Shown here: positions 44,566 to 54,379 of the stretch, piece by piece
Numbering within the stretch: position 1 is the stretch's first letter
Layout: each line of letters opens with the position of its first letter
Assembly: GCF_034093315.1 (NCBI RefSeq)
Contig: NZ_CP139300.1
Span: 62,001 to 126,000 of the forward strand
DNA: 64,000 nucleotides
Direction of reading: 5' to 3'
From: Prochlorococcus sp. MIT 1314
GTDB lineage: Bacteria; Cyanobacteriota; Cyanobacteriia; PCC-6307; Cyanobiaceae
Notes under the pieces: generated by a model
Databases searched by the model: none
What the model was told of the DNA's origin: nothing
What the model saw: only the letters and a program-made list of their open reading frames with translations
Position numbers and translations under genes: made by a program

Positions 44566-46203
44566 ATGAGCTTAGGTACTAAAATTCTAAATAATAAACA
44601 AATACTGGATGCGGTAAATAAAAGAAGAAATTTCGCCATTATTTCACATCCAGATGCTGGGAAAACGACTCTTACTGAGAAGCTTCTTTTATATGGAGGT
44701 GCCATTCAACAAGCAGGAGCAGTAAAAGCCAGGGGTAATCAGAGAAAAGCTACATCAGACTGGATGGAACTTGAGAAACAAAGAGGGATTTCTATTACAT
44801 CGACTGTATTGCAATTTAAATATGAAAATTCAGTAATCAATCTTTTAGATACACCAGGACACCAAGATTTCTCCGAAGATACTTATAGAACATTAGCTGC
44901 CGCTGATAATGCAGTTATGTTGGAAGATGCTGCTAAAGGACTAGAACCTCAAACTAGAAAATTGTTTGAAGTTTGCAAGATGCGAAAAATACCAATATTT
45001 ACTTTCATAAATAAGATGGATAGACCCGGAAGAGAGCCATTTTCATTACTTGATGAAATTGAATCAGAACTTGGATTAAATACTTTACCTATTAACTGGC
45101 CAATTGGGAGTGGCGAGGAATTTAGAGGAGTTATTGATAGATTTTCGAGAGAGGTGATTTTATTTGATAAAGCCGTGAGAGGGAGACAATCGAATGAGAA
45201 AAGGTTAAGTCTTGAGGATCAAGAGATATCAAAATATGTAGAGAGAGATTTACTTGAAAACTCACTTGAAGAATTGGAGGTTCTTGATGAGGCAGGATCA
45301 AGATTTGAAAAAGAAAAAGTTTTTAATGGCTCTTTAACCCCTGTTTTCTTTGGATCTGCAATGACTAATTTTGGCGTAAGACCATTTTTAGATAGTTTTT
45401 TACAAATGGCTCAAAAGCCAACTTCAAGAAATAGTAATCAAGGGGATATTGAACCTGCAAGCGATGAATTTAGTGGGTTTGTTTTTAAGCTTCAGGCAAA
45501 TATGGATCCAAAGCATAGAGATAGGGTTGCTTTTATAAGAGTTTGTAGTGGGAAATTTGAAAAAGACATGTCAGTTAAACATTCCAGAACTGGGAAAACA
45601 ATCAGATTATCAAGACCACAAAAAATATTTGGGCAAGATAGAGAAGTAGTTGATGATGCCTATCCTGGAGATGTTATTGGCTTGAATAATCCAGGAATGT
45701 TTTCTATTGGAGATACTCTTTATACTGGTACTCATCTGGAGTACGAAGGTATACCATCCTTTAGTCCTGAAATATTCAGCTGGCTAAGAAATCCAAATCC
45801 TTCAGCTTTTAAAAACTTTAGAAAGGGTGTGAATGAACTTCGTGAAGAAGGTGCTGTTCAGATTCTTTATGACTTTGATGAGAGTAAAAGAGACCCTATA
45901 CTCGCAGCTGTTGGTCAATTGCAGTTGGAAGTAGTAACTCACAGGTTAAAAAGTGAATATGGTGTAGATGCAAATCTTGAATCAATGCCATATCAATTGG
46001 CTAGATGGGTTTCTGATGGATGGCCAGCTATTGAAAAACTAGGCAGAATATTCAATTGTAAAATAGTTAAAGATTGTTGGAATAGACCAGTTATTCTTTT
46101 TAAAAACGAGTGGAATCTAAATCAATTTGTAGAAGATAATATGCACTTAACTTTAAAAAAAGTTGCGCCTGTGGTTAGTGGGGTCGAACCAATTGTGTTA
46201 TAA
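44566..46203 (+). CDS. prfC: peptide chain release factor 3
   Basis: A 545-residue translational GTPase that recycles RF1 and RF2 from the ribosome. G1 is [15 protein letters not shown] (RF3 has Ser-His-Pro-Asp where others have GHxD), G3 [11 protein letters not shown]4 [11 protein letters not shown]. The following domains cover residues 280-545. Length and motifs fit RF3, not EF-G. Confidence 0.97.
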   Translation: MSLGTKILNNKQILDAVNKRRNFAIISHPDAGKTTLTEKLLLYGGAIQQAGAVKARGNQRKATSDWMELEKQRGISITSTVLQFKYENSVINLLDTPGHQDFSEDTYRTLAAADNAVMLEDAAKGLEPQTRKLFEVCKMRKIPIFTFINKMDRPGREPFSLLDEIESELGLNTLPINWPIGSGEEFRGVIDRFSREVILFDKAVRGRQSNEKRLSLEDQEISKYVERDLLENSLEELEVLDEAGSRFEKEKVFNGSLTPVFFGSAMTNFGVRPFLDSFLQMAQKPTSRNSNQGDIEPASDEFSGFVFKLQANMDPKHRDRVAFIRVCSGKFEKDMSVKHSRTGKTIRLSRPQKIFGQDREVVDDAYPGDVIGLNNPGMFSIGDTLYTGTHLEYEGIPSFSPEIFSWLRNPNPSAFKNFRKGVNELREEGAVQILYDFDESKRDPILAAVGQLQLEVVTHRLKSEYGVDANLESMPYQLARWVSDGWPAIEKLGRIFNCKIVKDCWNRPVILFKNEWNLNQFVEDNMHLTLKKVAPVVSGVEPIVL

Positions 46204-46254
46204 AGCCTTAATGGATTATATAATTGGTTAATCTGTTATTATTGAAAAAAAATT

Positions 46255-46929
46255 TTGGATTCAAACAGTAGTAAAAACAATAGTGAAAAATCACCTTATG
46301 AAATTTTGGGTGTAAAAGAAGGTGCTGCTTTTGAGGATATTCAGAAGGCTAGAGATATTAAAGTTGAAGAGGCTGGTGAAGATTTAATTTTAAAAGCAAA
46401 AATAGAATCCTCCTTTGATCAATTACTTATGGGGAGTTTGAAAGCAAGACAATCAGGAAATGTAAGTTATGAAGCAGTAAACGCTTCGAAAAAAGAAAAA
46501 CAAATTAATCAATTTACCAATAATAATTTCCCACTAATTTCCCAGTTAAAAAATCTAAGTAATAACTCTAAAAACTCAAATCAGTATAGTCTTCCTAAAA
46601 TAACGCCCCCTTCATTTGAAAACCTTTCAATAAAAATATCTGTCGGACTTTTATTTTTAATTTTGCTACTTATTAGCCCAGATTCGAATAATAGACTTTT
46701 ACTCTCTATCTCAACATTAATACTTACCTATACCCAAATTAAATCGGGGAAAAGATTTATTGGTTCTTTAGGATGGAGTGTTACCTTTCTTTCAATAGGA
46801 TTAATATTTGGTGGATTTCTTGAAACTAATTCTTTCATTCAAGAAATATCGAACAATTCTTTAACAATACAAAAGATTCAAAGTGTTCCCGCCATGATAA
46901 TTTTGTGGCTGGGCGTAATCTTATTGTGA
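46255..46929 (+). CDS. CPP1-like (DUF3353) membrane protein
   Basis: A 224-residue protein starting at [25 protein letters not shown] is a J-like segment that lacks the HPD motif, followed by a polar linker and three to four membrane helices (about 125-220). This is the layout of the CPP1-like family; plant CPP1 stabilises the light-dependent POR. The bacterial role is unproven. It overlaps the end of hslO by 9 bp. Confidence 0.85.
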   Translation: MDSNSSKNNSEKSPYEILGVKEGAAFEDIQKARDIKVEEAGEDLILKAKIESSFDQLLMGSLKARQSGNVSYEAVNASKKEKQINQFTNNNFPLISQLKNLSNNSKNSNQYSLPKITPPSFENLSIKISVGLLFLILLLISPDSNNRLLLSISTLILTYTQIKSGKRFIGSLGWSVTFLSIGLIFGGFLETNSFIQEISNNSLTIQKIQSVPAMIILWLGVILL

Positions 46930-47832
46930 TTGATTATCTATCATCGATCTAATTTCTTCATAATTTATCAAATATTTGTTCTTACAAAATTCACATATCA
47001 ATTCTGCTTTACCATCTTCTTTTAAAATATCTTCTAAATCGCTCTTATCTAGCATTTTCATGGCATTTAAACTTCTTTGTTTGGAACACTTGCATTTAAA
47101 AAGAACTTCTTGTGAACGAGCTTTTTCGGATATTGATTTATCGTCAATATCGGGAAATATATTTCTAATTAACGAAAGAAGATTATCTTTTGACTGAAAA
47201 AGGGTTTCGCTGAAAGAATTAATTTCTTTACATCTTTCTTCAAGAAGTGATACTAGTAAAGGGTCAGTATCTTTTTTAGGTAAAACTTGGGCTAATAAGC
47301 CACCACTACAAATAACACTCTTATTTTTAATTTTCTCTCCAATGAAAACAGCGGAAGGGGTTTGTTCTGAATGATATAAATATGAAGCCAAGTCTTCGGC
47401 AATATTCCCTTTTACTAATTCAACAGTACTGGTAAAAGGCTCTCCAATGCCGCTATCTCGAATAACATTTAAATAGCCTGTACCTAATGCTTTTGTAAAA
47501 TTAAAAGAATATTTATTAGAGTCTATTTTGACTAAATCTAACTCTAAATCAGGATTTCCTACATAACCCCTAACTTTCCCATCTCTACCCGCATCAACTA
47601 ACAATCCCTTTAAAGGTCCGTCAGATCTAACTCTTAAAGTAACCCTGCCATGCATTATTTTCATGGAACTTGCTAAAAGCAGTGATGCACTAAATGCTCT
47701 TCCCAAGATACAGGTAGTTAAATAAGAAAGACCGTGTCTTTTTTTTGCTTCTAAGGAAGATTCTGTTGTTAAGACTGCAACTAATCTTATCCCTCCATTT
47801 GCTGCAGTAGCCCGAACTATCCTATCATTCAT
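46921..47832 (-). CDS. hslO: Hsp33 redox-regulated chaperone
   Basis: A 303-residue chaperone activated by oxidation. The zinc-binding Cys at the C-terminus are FKCKCSKQR (CxC) and [10 protein letters not shown] (CxxC), as in Hsp33. The N-terminal core carries [13 protein letters not shown] and [15 protein letters not shown]. Its start overlaps the end of the ABC ATPase gene by 8 bp. Confidence 0.96.
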   Translation of the reverse strand: MNDRIVRATAANGGIRLVAVLTTESSLEAKKRHGLSYLTTCILGRAFSASLLLASSMKIMHGRVTLRVRSDGPLKGLLVDAGRDGKVRGYVGNPDLELDLVKIDSNKYSFNFTKALGTGYLNVIRDSGIGEPFTSTVELVKGNIAEDLASYLYHSEQTPSAVFIGEKIKNKSVICSGGLLAQVLPKKDTDPLLVSLLEERCKEINSFSETLFQSKDNLLSLIRNIFPDIDDKSISEKARSQEVLFKCKCSKQRSLNAMKMLDKSDLEDILKEDGKAELICEFCKNKYLINYEEIRSMIDNQSQ

Positions 47833-48469
47833 GATTTTCTTTCATAAAATTTTTGATTTTTCCTTTTTCTAGGATTAACATCCTAGTGGGAATCCCCTCA
47901 AATAGGGCGGGTTCATGAGTAACGATAATAATTGTATTTTTATTTTTAAGATCAAGAATTAAATTCTTCACATCATTTCTCATTGAACAATCTAAGCCAG
48001 CGGTTGGTTCATCAAGTAAAAGAATTGAAGGGTTTCTGAGTAGCTGAACTGCTACAGCCAATCTCCTTTGTTGTCCTCCACTAAGTTGTTCTGGTGGTTG
48101 AGTCAGATTTAGTTTTTTTAGACCGACCTTATTTAAAACTATTTCTATATTTCTTTCTCTTATAGATTTATGGCCTATTTTTAATTCTTTTCCAATGGTG
48201 CTACCAATAAAGTATCTTTCGGGGAATTGGAATACAACTCCACAAAACCATCTTCTTTGCCTAGAAGATAAAATTTTATTTTTCCAAGTAATTTTTCCTT
48301 TTTGTGGATTTGTTAACCCGCTTATTATTTCGAGCAAGGTTGTTTTCCCAGAACCACTATTGCCGCAAATCAAGATGATTTCATTTTCATGAACTTTTAA
48401 ATTAAGATTATCTATTATTTTTCTTTCACTAGTTTGAGGTTGATAAGATATTTCTTTTAAATAAAGCAT
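47825..48469 (-). CDS. ABC transporter ATP-binding protein, CbiO/EcfA-like
   Basis: A 214-residue ATPase. Walker A is [15 protein letters not shown], the Q-loop lies in [13 protein letters not shown], the signature is [16 protein letters not shown], Walker [13 protein letters not shown], and the switch His lies in IIVTHEPAL. The FQFPERYF Q-loop is typical of the energy-coupling-factor (EcfA/CbiO) group. No permease gene is adjacent, so the substrate is open. Confidence 0.88.
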   Translation of the reverse strand: MLYLKEISYQPQTSERKIIDNLNLKVHENEIILICGNSGSGKTTLLEIISGLTNPQKGKITWKNKILSSRQRRWFCGVVFQFPERYFIGSTIGKELKIGHKSIRERNIEIVLNKVGLKKLNLTQPPEQLSGGQQRRLAVAVQLLRNPSILLLDEPTAGLDCSMRNDVKNLILDLKNKNTIIIVTHEPALFEGIPTRMLILEKGKIKNFMKENHE

Positions 48470-48552
48470 TATTAATTAAGTTATAGGTATGAATTTTAAT
48501 CTAGTAATAACTTACTTATAATGGATATAGATTTAAAAAGCTATTAGTCAAT

Positions 48553-48996
48553 ATGAATATTGTTTTTAGAGAAGTTGATCCTTTTAACTGTTGGATATGG
48601 ATAAGGTTTTCAGAGTCACCAACTCAAGATGAAAAAAAATATTTAGATGGCGTGTTTGATAGTTGGTACGTTATAGGAAGGTTAGGGGGATTTAACTCTG
48701 AAAATTTGCAAACGCATGATGAGGGTTCAGATCTCAGTTGGATGTCTTATGATAATAACCAAAAAAACGCATCTCTTCCAGCTCTAATGCATAATTTAGG
48801 AATTATGGAATATCAAAACCTTTGGGCCAGATGTTGGGTTGATTTTGGGACTTCAGATTCGATTTCAATAGATATCTTAATTAATTCTTTGAATGAAATA
48901 TCAAATAATTATGTAAAAATTGAAGAGTTAATTATTGGAGGTGAAAATAATGATTGGGCTATTCAAGAACATGAAGATTTGGTTTTTAAAGATTAA
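48553..48996 (+). CDS. DUF3531 protein
   Basis: A 147-residue soluble protein matching the cyanobacterial and plastid DUF3531 family: MNIVFREVDPFNCWIWI, DSWYVIGRLGGFN, LPALMHNLGIMEYQNLWARCWVD. Function unknown. It is first in a run with rsmE and the DUF92 gene (9 and 6 bp gaps). Confidence 0.88.
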   Translation: MNIVFREVDPFNCWIWIRFSESPTQDEKKYLDGVFDSWYVIGRLGGFNSENLQTHDEGSDLSWMSYDNNQKNASLPALMHNLGIMEYQNLWARCWVDFGTSDSISIDILINSLNEISNNYVKIEELIIGGENNDWAIQEHEDLVFKD

Positions 48997-49005
48997 GTGT
49001 TTTAG

Positions 49006-49779
49006 ATGGAAGACTTAACAAGATTATTTATTTCCAATGAAAGAATTATTAATATTAAGAATAATAATTTAGAGCTGACTAATGATGAGGCTCATTACTT
49101 AAATAAAGTAATGAGGATAAAAACTGGTAAGGAAATATTTATAGCTAATGGAAAGGGTTCATTATGGAGAGCTAAAAAAGTTAAAAATGATTGTTTAAAC
49201 ATAAGTCAATTTAAAAAACCTTACTTATTTCAAGAACAAGAAATTTACTTATTGGGAATAGCTGTTGTTGTACCCAAAAGGGGTTTTGAGGATATTTTAA
49301 AAATGTGTACTGAAATAGGAATTGATTTTATACAACCATTATTTTCAGAAAGACAGGTCAACAAAAGTCTAAACTTTACGAGAAAAATTTTGAGATGGAA
49401 TACAATTATCAAAGAAGCAGTTGAGCAAAGTGAGAGATTATGGAAACCATCTATTTTGAATGGTATGGATATTATTGAATGGATGAAAAGTAGAGATAAT
49501 CAAGAAAGAGTTTCAATTTCTATTACTAGAGAAGATAATTGTTATGACTTAAATCAATGGTTGAAAAAACAGCAAGAATTTATAAATAAAAAAGGTGCCA
49601 TTTTTTGGAATGTAATAGGCCCTGAAGGAGGTTGGTCTTCAAGAGAAATTGATTTTTTTAAAAACAATAATAATACCTTTGTTAAACTCTCTGACACTAT
49701 CTTGAGAACTTCAACAGCTAGTATTAATGCATCATCAATTCTTAACCAATGGAGAAATGATTTCAAATTAAGGAATTAG
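49006..49779 (+). CDS. rsmE: 16S rRNA m3U1498 methyltransferase
   Basis: A 257-residue SPOUT methyltransferase that methylates U1498 of 16S rRNA. The N-terminal PUA-like part is LTNDEAHYLNKVMRIKTG, followed by the SPOUT knot with NVIGPEGGWSSREIDF and LSDTILRTSTASI, both typical of RsmE. Confidence 0.95.
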   Translation: MEDLTRLFISNERIINIKNNNLELTNDEAHYLNKVMRIKTGKEIFIANGKGSLWRAKKVKNDCLNISQFKKPYLFQEQEIYLLGIAVVVPKRGFEDILKMCTEIGIDFIQPLFSERQVNKSLNFTRKILRWNTIIKEAVEQSERLWKPSILNGMDIIEWMKSRDNQERVSISITREDNCYDLNQWLKKQQEFINKKGAIFWNVIGPEGGWSSREIDFFKNNNNTFVKLSDTILRTSTASINASSILNQWRNDFKLRN

Positions 49780-49785
49780 ATAAAA

Positions 49786-50529
49786 ATGGATTTAATTACA
49801 AATCAATTTTTTATAGGTTTTTGCATTAATTTTATTTTGATTTATATATTTTGCAAGATCCCTTTGATGACTAAAGGTGGCTGGATAAGTGCAGGTATTT
49901 TAGGAACAATTTTGTGGGGATGTTTGTCTTGGCAGGGATGGATGTCAGTTGTGATTTATTTATTATTTGGCGCTCTTGTTACCAAAATAGGTTTTAAATT
50001 TAAAAAAGAACGAGGAATAGCCGAAAAAAGAGGTGGAAGAAGAGGCCCTGAAAATGTTTGGGGTTCCGCAGCTACAGGATTATTTCTTGCAATGATGACC
50101 AAATTTAATCCTGCGAATGTGCTTTTCTTTAAAATAGGCTTTGCAGCAAGTTTTGCTGCAAAGTTGGCGGATACTTTTGGTAGTGAAATTGGAAAAAGGT
50201 TTGGCAAAGATACATATTTAATAACTTCACTAAAAAAGGTTGATAGAGGCACTGAAGGAGGAATAAGTATAGAAGGAACATTAGCTAGTTTCTTGGGATC
50301 AATTTTTATGACTTTTGTAATGCTTCGTCTATCAATTATTTCTACAATATCTCACTTCATAATTGTTGCTGTCTCAGGATTTTTGGCAACACTTTCTGAA
50401 AGTATTATTGGGGCTAAATTTCAAAATAAGTATAAATTAAGTAATGAGATGGTAAATGCTATTCAGACAAGTATTGCTTCTATTTTTGCTATCTTTTCCC
50501 TTATCTTTTTCCCATATTTTTTAAATTAA
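49786..50529 (+). CDS. DUF92 membrane protein (VTE6-like phytyl-phosphate kinase)
   Basis: A 247-residue membrane protein with about six helices. RRGPENVWGSAATGLFLAMM, AASFAAKLADTFGSEIGKRF and TEGGISIEGTLASFLGS are the DUF92/TIGR00297 signatures. The plant relative VTE6 phosphorylates phytyl phosphate for tocopherol and phylloquinone synthesis, which suggests recycling of phytol from chlorophyll here. The activity is inferred. Confidence 0.85.
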   Translation: MDLITNQFFIGFCINFILIYIFCKIPLMTKGGWISAGILGTILWGCLSWQGWMSVVIYLLFGALVTKIGFKFKKERGIAEKRGGRRGPENVWGSAATGLFLAMMTKFNPANVLFFKIGFAASFAAKLADTFGSEIGKRFGKDTYLITSLKKVDRGTEGGISIEGTLASFLGSIFMTFVMLRLSIISTISHFIIVAVSGFLATLSESIIGAKFQNKYKLSNEMVNAIQTSIASIFAIFSLIFFPYFLN

Positions 50530-50545
50530 AAATGTTTGGAAAGAT

Positions 50546-51190
50546 TTATGAATCCTTCCATTTTGTAAGAATTTCCCAGCTCTTTAGTCTTTGAAAAATC
50601 CAGAAATGACCTTCAGAATTTAAATGAATCCCATCACTAGTAATCCAATTCTTACTCCTTTGATCAGAGTACATTTCTCTAAAAGTAGGCAGAAATGGAA
50701 CATTCTGATTCAGACATACTTCCTCTATTCTTCTTTCATAAGAATTACAAAAATCATTTGAGTACCATAGACATCCTGCGAACGGCATTTCGTTCTCATT
50801 AACAGGTGTCAGACCAAGAACAAAGACCGTGGTTTGCGATCGCATTTCATTAATTAATCTCTCTAATCCATATTCAAATCCATCGATATCTAATTGATGC
50901 CTTCCATTTTTTTGACCAATCGCGGCAGTGTCGTTAAGACCTACATTAAGTAGTATTGCTTTAGGTTTATTTCTTCTTGTTTCTCCCCTAGAAGACCATT
51001 CTTTTTCCCATCTAGATGAAACTTTTTCTATCCCATCTCCTCTTACTCCAAGTTGATAAATAACTGGCCCATTTTGATTCTTGGACCATTCTTTTCTTAG
51101 CCTCTCGCACCATCCCCCACCTTCATGATCACCCCATCCATAAACTGAGCTATCTCCAATTACAACTAACTGTTTTGGTAAACTAATCAC
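50546..51190 (-). CDS. SGNH/GDSL-type esterase-lipase family hydrolase
   Basis: A 214-residue protein of the SGNH fold. Block I is VVIGDSSVYGWGD with the nucleophilic Ser, block III is LNVGLNDTA, and block V is DGIHLNSEGH with the catalytic Asp-x-x-His. No signal peptide is visible, so it is probably cytosolic. It starts with GTG. Substrate unknown. Confidence 0.87.
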   Translation of the reverse strand: MISLPKQLVVIGDSSVYGWGDHEGGGWCERLRKEWSKNQNGPVIYQLGVRGDGIEKVSSRWEKEWSSRGETRRNKPKAILLNVGLNDTAAIGQKNGRHQLDIDGFEYGLERLINEMRSQTTVFVLGLTPVNENEMPFAGCLWYSNDFCNSYERRIEEVCLNQNVPFLPTFREMYSDQRSKNWITSDGIHLNSEGHFWIFQRLKSWEILTKWKDS

Positions 51191-51239
51191 TATAAAAGGA
51201 AAAAAACAATTACTTGATTCAACAAAATATTCTTAGAGA

Positions 51240-52733
51240 TCAAGTTAAACCATTTTTGATTTTACCATTTATTAATTCGCCAACTATTGCGATTGAGCTA
51301 TAAGCTATCAAAACTGTGGTAACTTCTTGCCATGCGAATGAACTTAGTGATTCCTGTAATTGCCAACCTAGACCAACACTTCCAATAACCCCAACGATGG
51401 CAGTTTCTCTAATAATTATGTCAGATCTATAAGCGCAATATGCTAAGTAACTTTTAGCTTGTTGAGAAAATAAACCAAAAAGCCAACTAGTCTTTTTTGA
51501 GATTCCTAAAGATCTCATGGCGACATAATGACTCTTGTCTTGACTCTCTAGATTTGTAAAAAGTAATTTGCTTGTAATGCCAGCGTTATGAAGACCTAAT
51601 GTTAAAGCTGCTAAAGATAAAGAAGGATTATTAAAAGTTAATAGAATTAGAAGTATTACAGGTGTTGGTATTAGGCGTAAAAAAAATGCAAAAAATCTTA
51701 TAAGAATCTTAGAAGAATTGTTGTTAAAAATTCCTATAACTATTGGAGGTAAACTTATTGCAATCCCTGTTGATAAAAGACTTAAAATTATTGTATCTAA
51801 TATAAGTTTTAAGAAATAAAAAAATTCTAAATATGAGCTTGATTTTAATAGAGAATTTAAATCTTCAAAATTATTATTAAAAATAAAATACAAGGAATAT
51901 GAAAAAGTAAATAAAATTGTTGTAAAAAAAACTGCAATTATAAAAATAGATAGATTTTTATTTGGTTTGTTAAATTTAATCTTTTTAAATATTTCTCTTG
52001 AAATAATTATCAAAATTGCTAATGACCACAAATAGCTCCATAACTCTCTGAAATTTAAAGTTTGAAAAGATAAAAAAATACTAGTACCTATTCCTCCAAT
52101 CCCAAAAAGTCCCAACATCACAGTACTTCTTATTGAACATTCTAATCTATATAAACCAAAATTTTTAAAGGTAATTATTATTGGATTCCATATTAAAGTT
52201 AATAAAGAAGAAAGTTTAGGCCCATGGATTTGGTTTATAGATTCAATTGTTTTGTAGTCAATGGTTTCTAATTGTTCGGCAATAACTTTTGAATTTACAG
52301 CAATATAAGGAATACATATAGCTATTATTCCTATTGAAAAATTGATGCCATATATTTGCATTAATAATAGTCCCCAAACTACTTCATGAATAGATCTCAA
52401 TATGGTTAAAATAGACTTTATTACGCCATAAAAAACAATTGGAATATTAAAGATTTTATAAAAAATATTTGATGATAATATTCCAAAAATTATTCCAAAA
52501 ATAATACTCACCAACCAACTAAAAAAACCAATTAAGATTGTTTCATTTAATCTGTTAATAACTTTAATTATGATTTCATTATCGATCTTGGGATTTAATG
52601 CAGAAACTAAGAATTCTTGGAATAAATTAAGTCCTCCAAAATGTAAATTATTTATTAATTCATACCCTAAAGGTATGAAAACCAAAATTGGAAGAAAAGA
52701 TATTGAGGTATAGTTAAATTTTAATTTATACAA
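51240..52733 (-). CDS. phnE: phosphonate/phosphite-type ABC permease with two fused halves
   Basis: A 497-residue membrane protein in which two PhnE-like permease domains are joined. The first covers residues about 1-270 (ETILIGFFSWLVSIIFGIIFG, then GPKLSSLLTLIWNPIIITFKN) and the second about 290-497 (IILSLLSTGIAISLPPIVIGI, then ESQDKSHYVAMRSLGISKK as the EAA-type loop). It starts with TTG 4 bp after the phnC stop. The typical PhnE is about half as long. Confidence 0.85.
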   Translation of the reverse strand: MYKLKFNYTSISFLPILVFIPLGYELINNLHFGGLNLFQEFLVSALNPKIDNEIIIKVINRLNETILIGFFSWLVSIIFGIIFGILSSNIFYKIFNIPIVFYGVIKSILTILRSIHEVVWGLLLMQIYGINFSIGIIAICIPYIAVNSKVIAEQLETIDYKTIESINQIHGPKLSSLLTLIWNPIIITFKNFGLYRLECSIRSTVMLGLFGIGGIGTSIFLSFQTLNFRELWSYLWSLAILIIISREIFKKIKFNKPNKNLSIFIIAVFFTTILFTFSYSLYFIFNNNFEDLNSLLKSSSYLEFFYFLKLILDTIILSLLSTGIAISLPPIVIGIFNNNSSKILIRFFAFFLRLIPTPVILLILLTFNNPSLSLAALTLGLHNAGITSKLLFTNLESQDKSHYVAMRSLGISKKTSWLFGLFSQQAKSYLAYCAYRSDIIIRETAIVGVIGSVGLGWQLQESLSSFAWQEVTTVLIAYSSIAIVGELINGKIKNGLT

Positions 52734-52737
52734 TTAA

Positions 52738-53475
52738 TTAATATACTTTGTCTAAATGAAACTTCTTTAAGTCAGTTCTTTTAAGATTGAAAAAAATTTC
52801 ACCATCCCTTATCCCAATAACTTTATCGAAATCATTCAACAAATCTAATCTATGTAATGCAATTAATGTTGTCTTTGGGGATTTTGTTTTGTTTTTATCG
52901 ACATTTTGCAGGAGTAGGTTTTTAATGGTTCTTATCAATTTGGGATCTAAATTATTAAAAGGCTCATCTGCAAGTAATATATCTGATCCTTGAATTAATG
53001 ATCTAGCTATAGCTACCCTTTGTTTTTGTCCTCCAGATAGGTTTCTGATTTTTTTGGAGTAAATAGAGTGATTAAGTTTACAGTGTTGCATATATTTATG
53101 AGCCTTCTTAAATGAACTTATATTTAGCAAATTTTTAAAAGCGAAAAAAAAATTTTCTTTTGCGAGCAGTCCACAATTAACATTTTGTTCAGCTGAGAGA
53201 TCTTCTATTAGTCTTAAATCTTGCCAAATAGTTGTTATCTTACGTTTTTGCTTTATATCTAATTCCTCGAAAGTTTTATTGAATAATTTAACCTCACCTT
53301 TAGTTGGCTTTATAGTGCCATTAAGTAAAGATATAAGAGTAGTTTTCCCAGAACCACTTTTACCTAAAAGTGCAATTTTCTCCCCTGAATTTATTTTTAA
53401 ATTTACTTTATTTATTATTAGTCTATTTTCGTATTTATAAGATATGTTTTTTAATTCTAAGAGAGTTTTATTCAT
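52738..53475 (-). CDS. phnC: phosphonate/phosphite-type ABC ATPase
   Basis: A 245-residue ATPase. Walker A is [18 protein letters not shown], the Q-loop is TIWQDLRLIEDLSAEQNV, the signature LSGGQKQRVAIARSLI, Walker B DILLADEPFNNLD, and the switch His is in LIALHRLDLL. Its start overlaps the phnD stop (ATGA). It is the energising subunit of the phnDCE importer. Confidence 0.92.
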   Translation of the reverse strand: MNKTLLELKNISYKYENRLIINKVNLKINSGEKIALLGKSGSGKTTLISLLNGTIKPTKGEVKLFNKTFEELDIKQKRKITTIWQDLRLIEDLSAEQNVNCGLLAKENFFFAFKNLLNISSFKKAHKYMQHCKLNHSIYSKKIRNLSGGQKQRVAIARSLIQGSDILLADEPFNNLDPKLIRTIKNLLLQNVDKNKTKSPKTTLIALHRLDLLNDFDKVIGIRDGEIFFNLKRTDLKKFHLDKVY

Positions 53476-54365
53476 CTAATTTTTTTTAATTTCCTCCCAA
53501 TATCTTCTATATTTTTATATTGTTTTGCTTCTGCATTAACAAATCTTTTTGCATTGAACATATCTAATATTTTTTTATGTGATTCTTTCTTGATATCTAA
53601 ATTTAGAATTGCTGATTTAAGTTTTTTTGTGAATCCTTTCATGAATCTATTGTCTAGATCACCTTGAGCAAGCCAATGATAGTCAACATATTCTGGAGTA
53701 ACCCAGAATAATTCTAAATTCCTTGTTCTTGTGGGATTATTTTTAAGGTTTTTTTCCCAAACTTGTTTATTTAAAGCTCCAGCATCGAATGCTCCGTTAT
53801 TAACCAAAGCTATTGTGGCATCATGACTACCACTAAAACTCGCTTTCTTTCCTTTAAAATGTTCAATTTCTACTCCTGCTTGATTTAAGAAATATTCTGG
53901 CATTAATCTTCCAGACGTTGAGTTTTCAGAGCCAAAAGTAAATCTTAAATTTTTGAGTTTTCTAAGATCTTTAATATCTGAAATTGAGTTAAGTTCTAAA
54001 TTTTTATTTACTATGAAAACACTTTTGAATTTCTTATCAATATCTCTTTGAGCTATGACAATTGAATTTGGAGTTTGTAATCTTGCTTGAACTCCTGATA
54101 AACCACCAAACCAAACCAAATCTAAATCTTTTGTTCTAAATCCAGTTACTGCTGCAACATAATTAATAACAGGAATATACTTTACTTCTACATCAAGTTG
54201 TTTGGATAATTCTTTTGAAAATAAATTAAATCTTTTGTCTAAAATATCTTGATTTTGGTCAGGTATTGCTCCAACCCTTAGAACTATGGAATTTGACAAT
54301 ACAGGCGACGATAAAAAAGATAAAAAAATAGATGAGTTAATTAAAATTTTTTTTATATTAATCAT
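53472..54365 (-). CDS. phnD: periplasmic phosphite/phosphonate-type binding protein
   Basis: A 297-residue binding protein with a signal peptide (residues 1-24, SSPVLS). The PhnD-type features are VLRVGAIPDQNQDIL, KYIPVINYVAAVTGFRTKDLDLVWFGG and SGSHDATIALVNNGAFDAGAL. It corresponds to the PhnD1 branch found in all Prochlorococcus, for which weak phosphonate and better phosphite binding has been reported; some databases call this branch 'selenate'. No C-P lyase or ptxD gene is adjacent. The ligand is thus open. Confidence 0.88.
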   Translation of the reverse strand: MINIKKILINSSIFLSFLSSPVLSNSIVLRVGAIPDQNQDILDKRFNLFSKELSKQLDVEVKYIPVINYVAAVTGFRTKDLDLVWFGGLSGVQARLQTPNSIVIAQRDIDKKFKSVFIVNKNLELNSISDIKDLRKLKNLRFTFGSENSTSGRLMPEYFLNQAGVEIEHFKGKKASFSGSHDATIALVNNGAFDAGALNKQVWEKNLKNNPTRTRNLELFWVTPEYVDYHWLAQGDLDNRFMKGFTKKLKSAILNLDIKKESHKKILDMFNAKRFVNAEAKQYKNIEDIGRKLKKIR

Positions 54366-54379
54366 AATGAAGACAGCAA

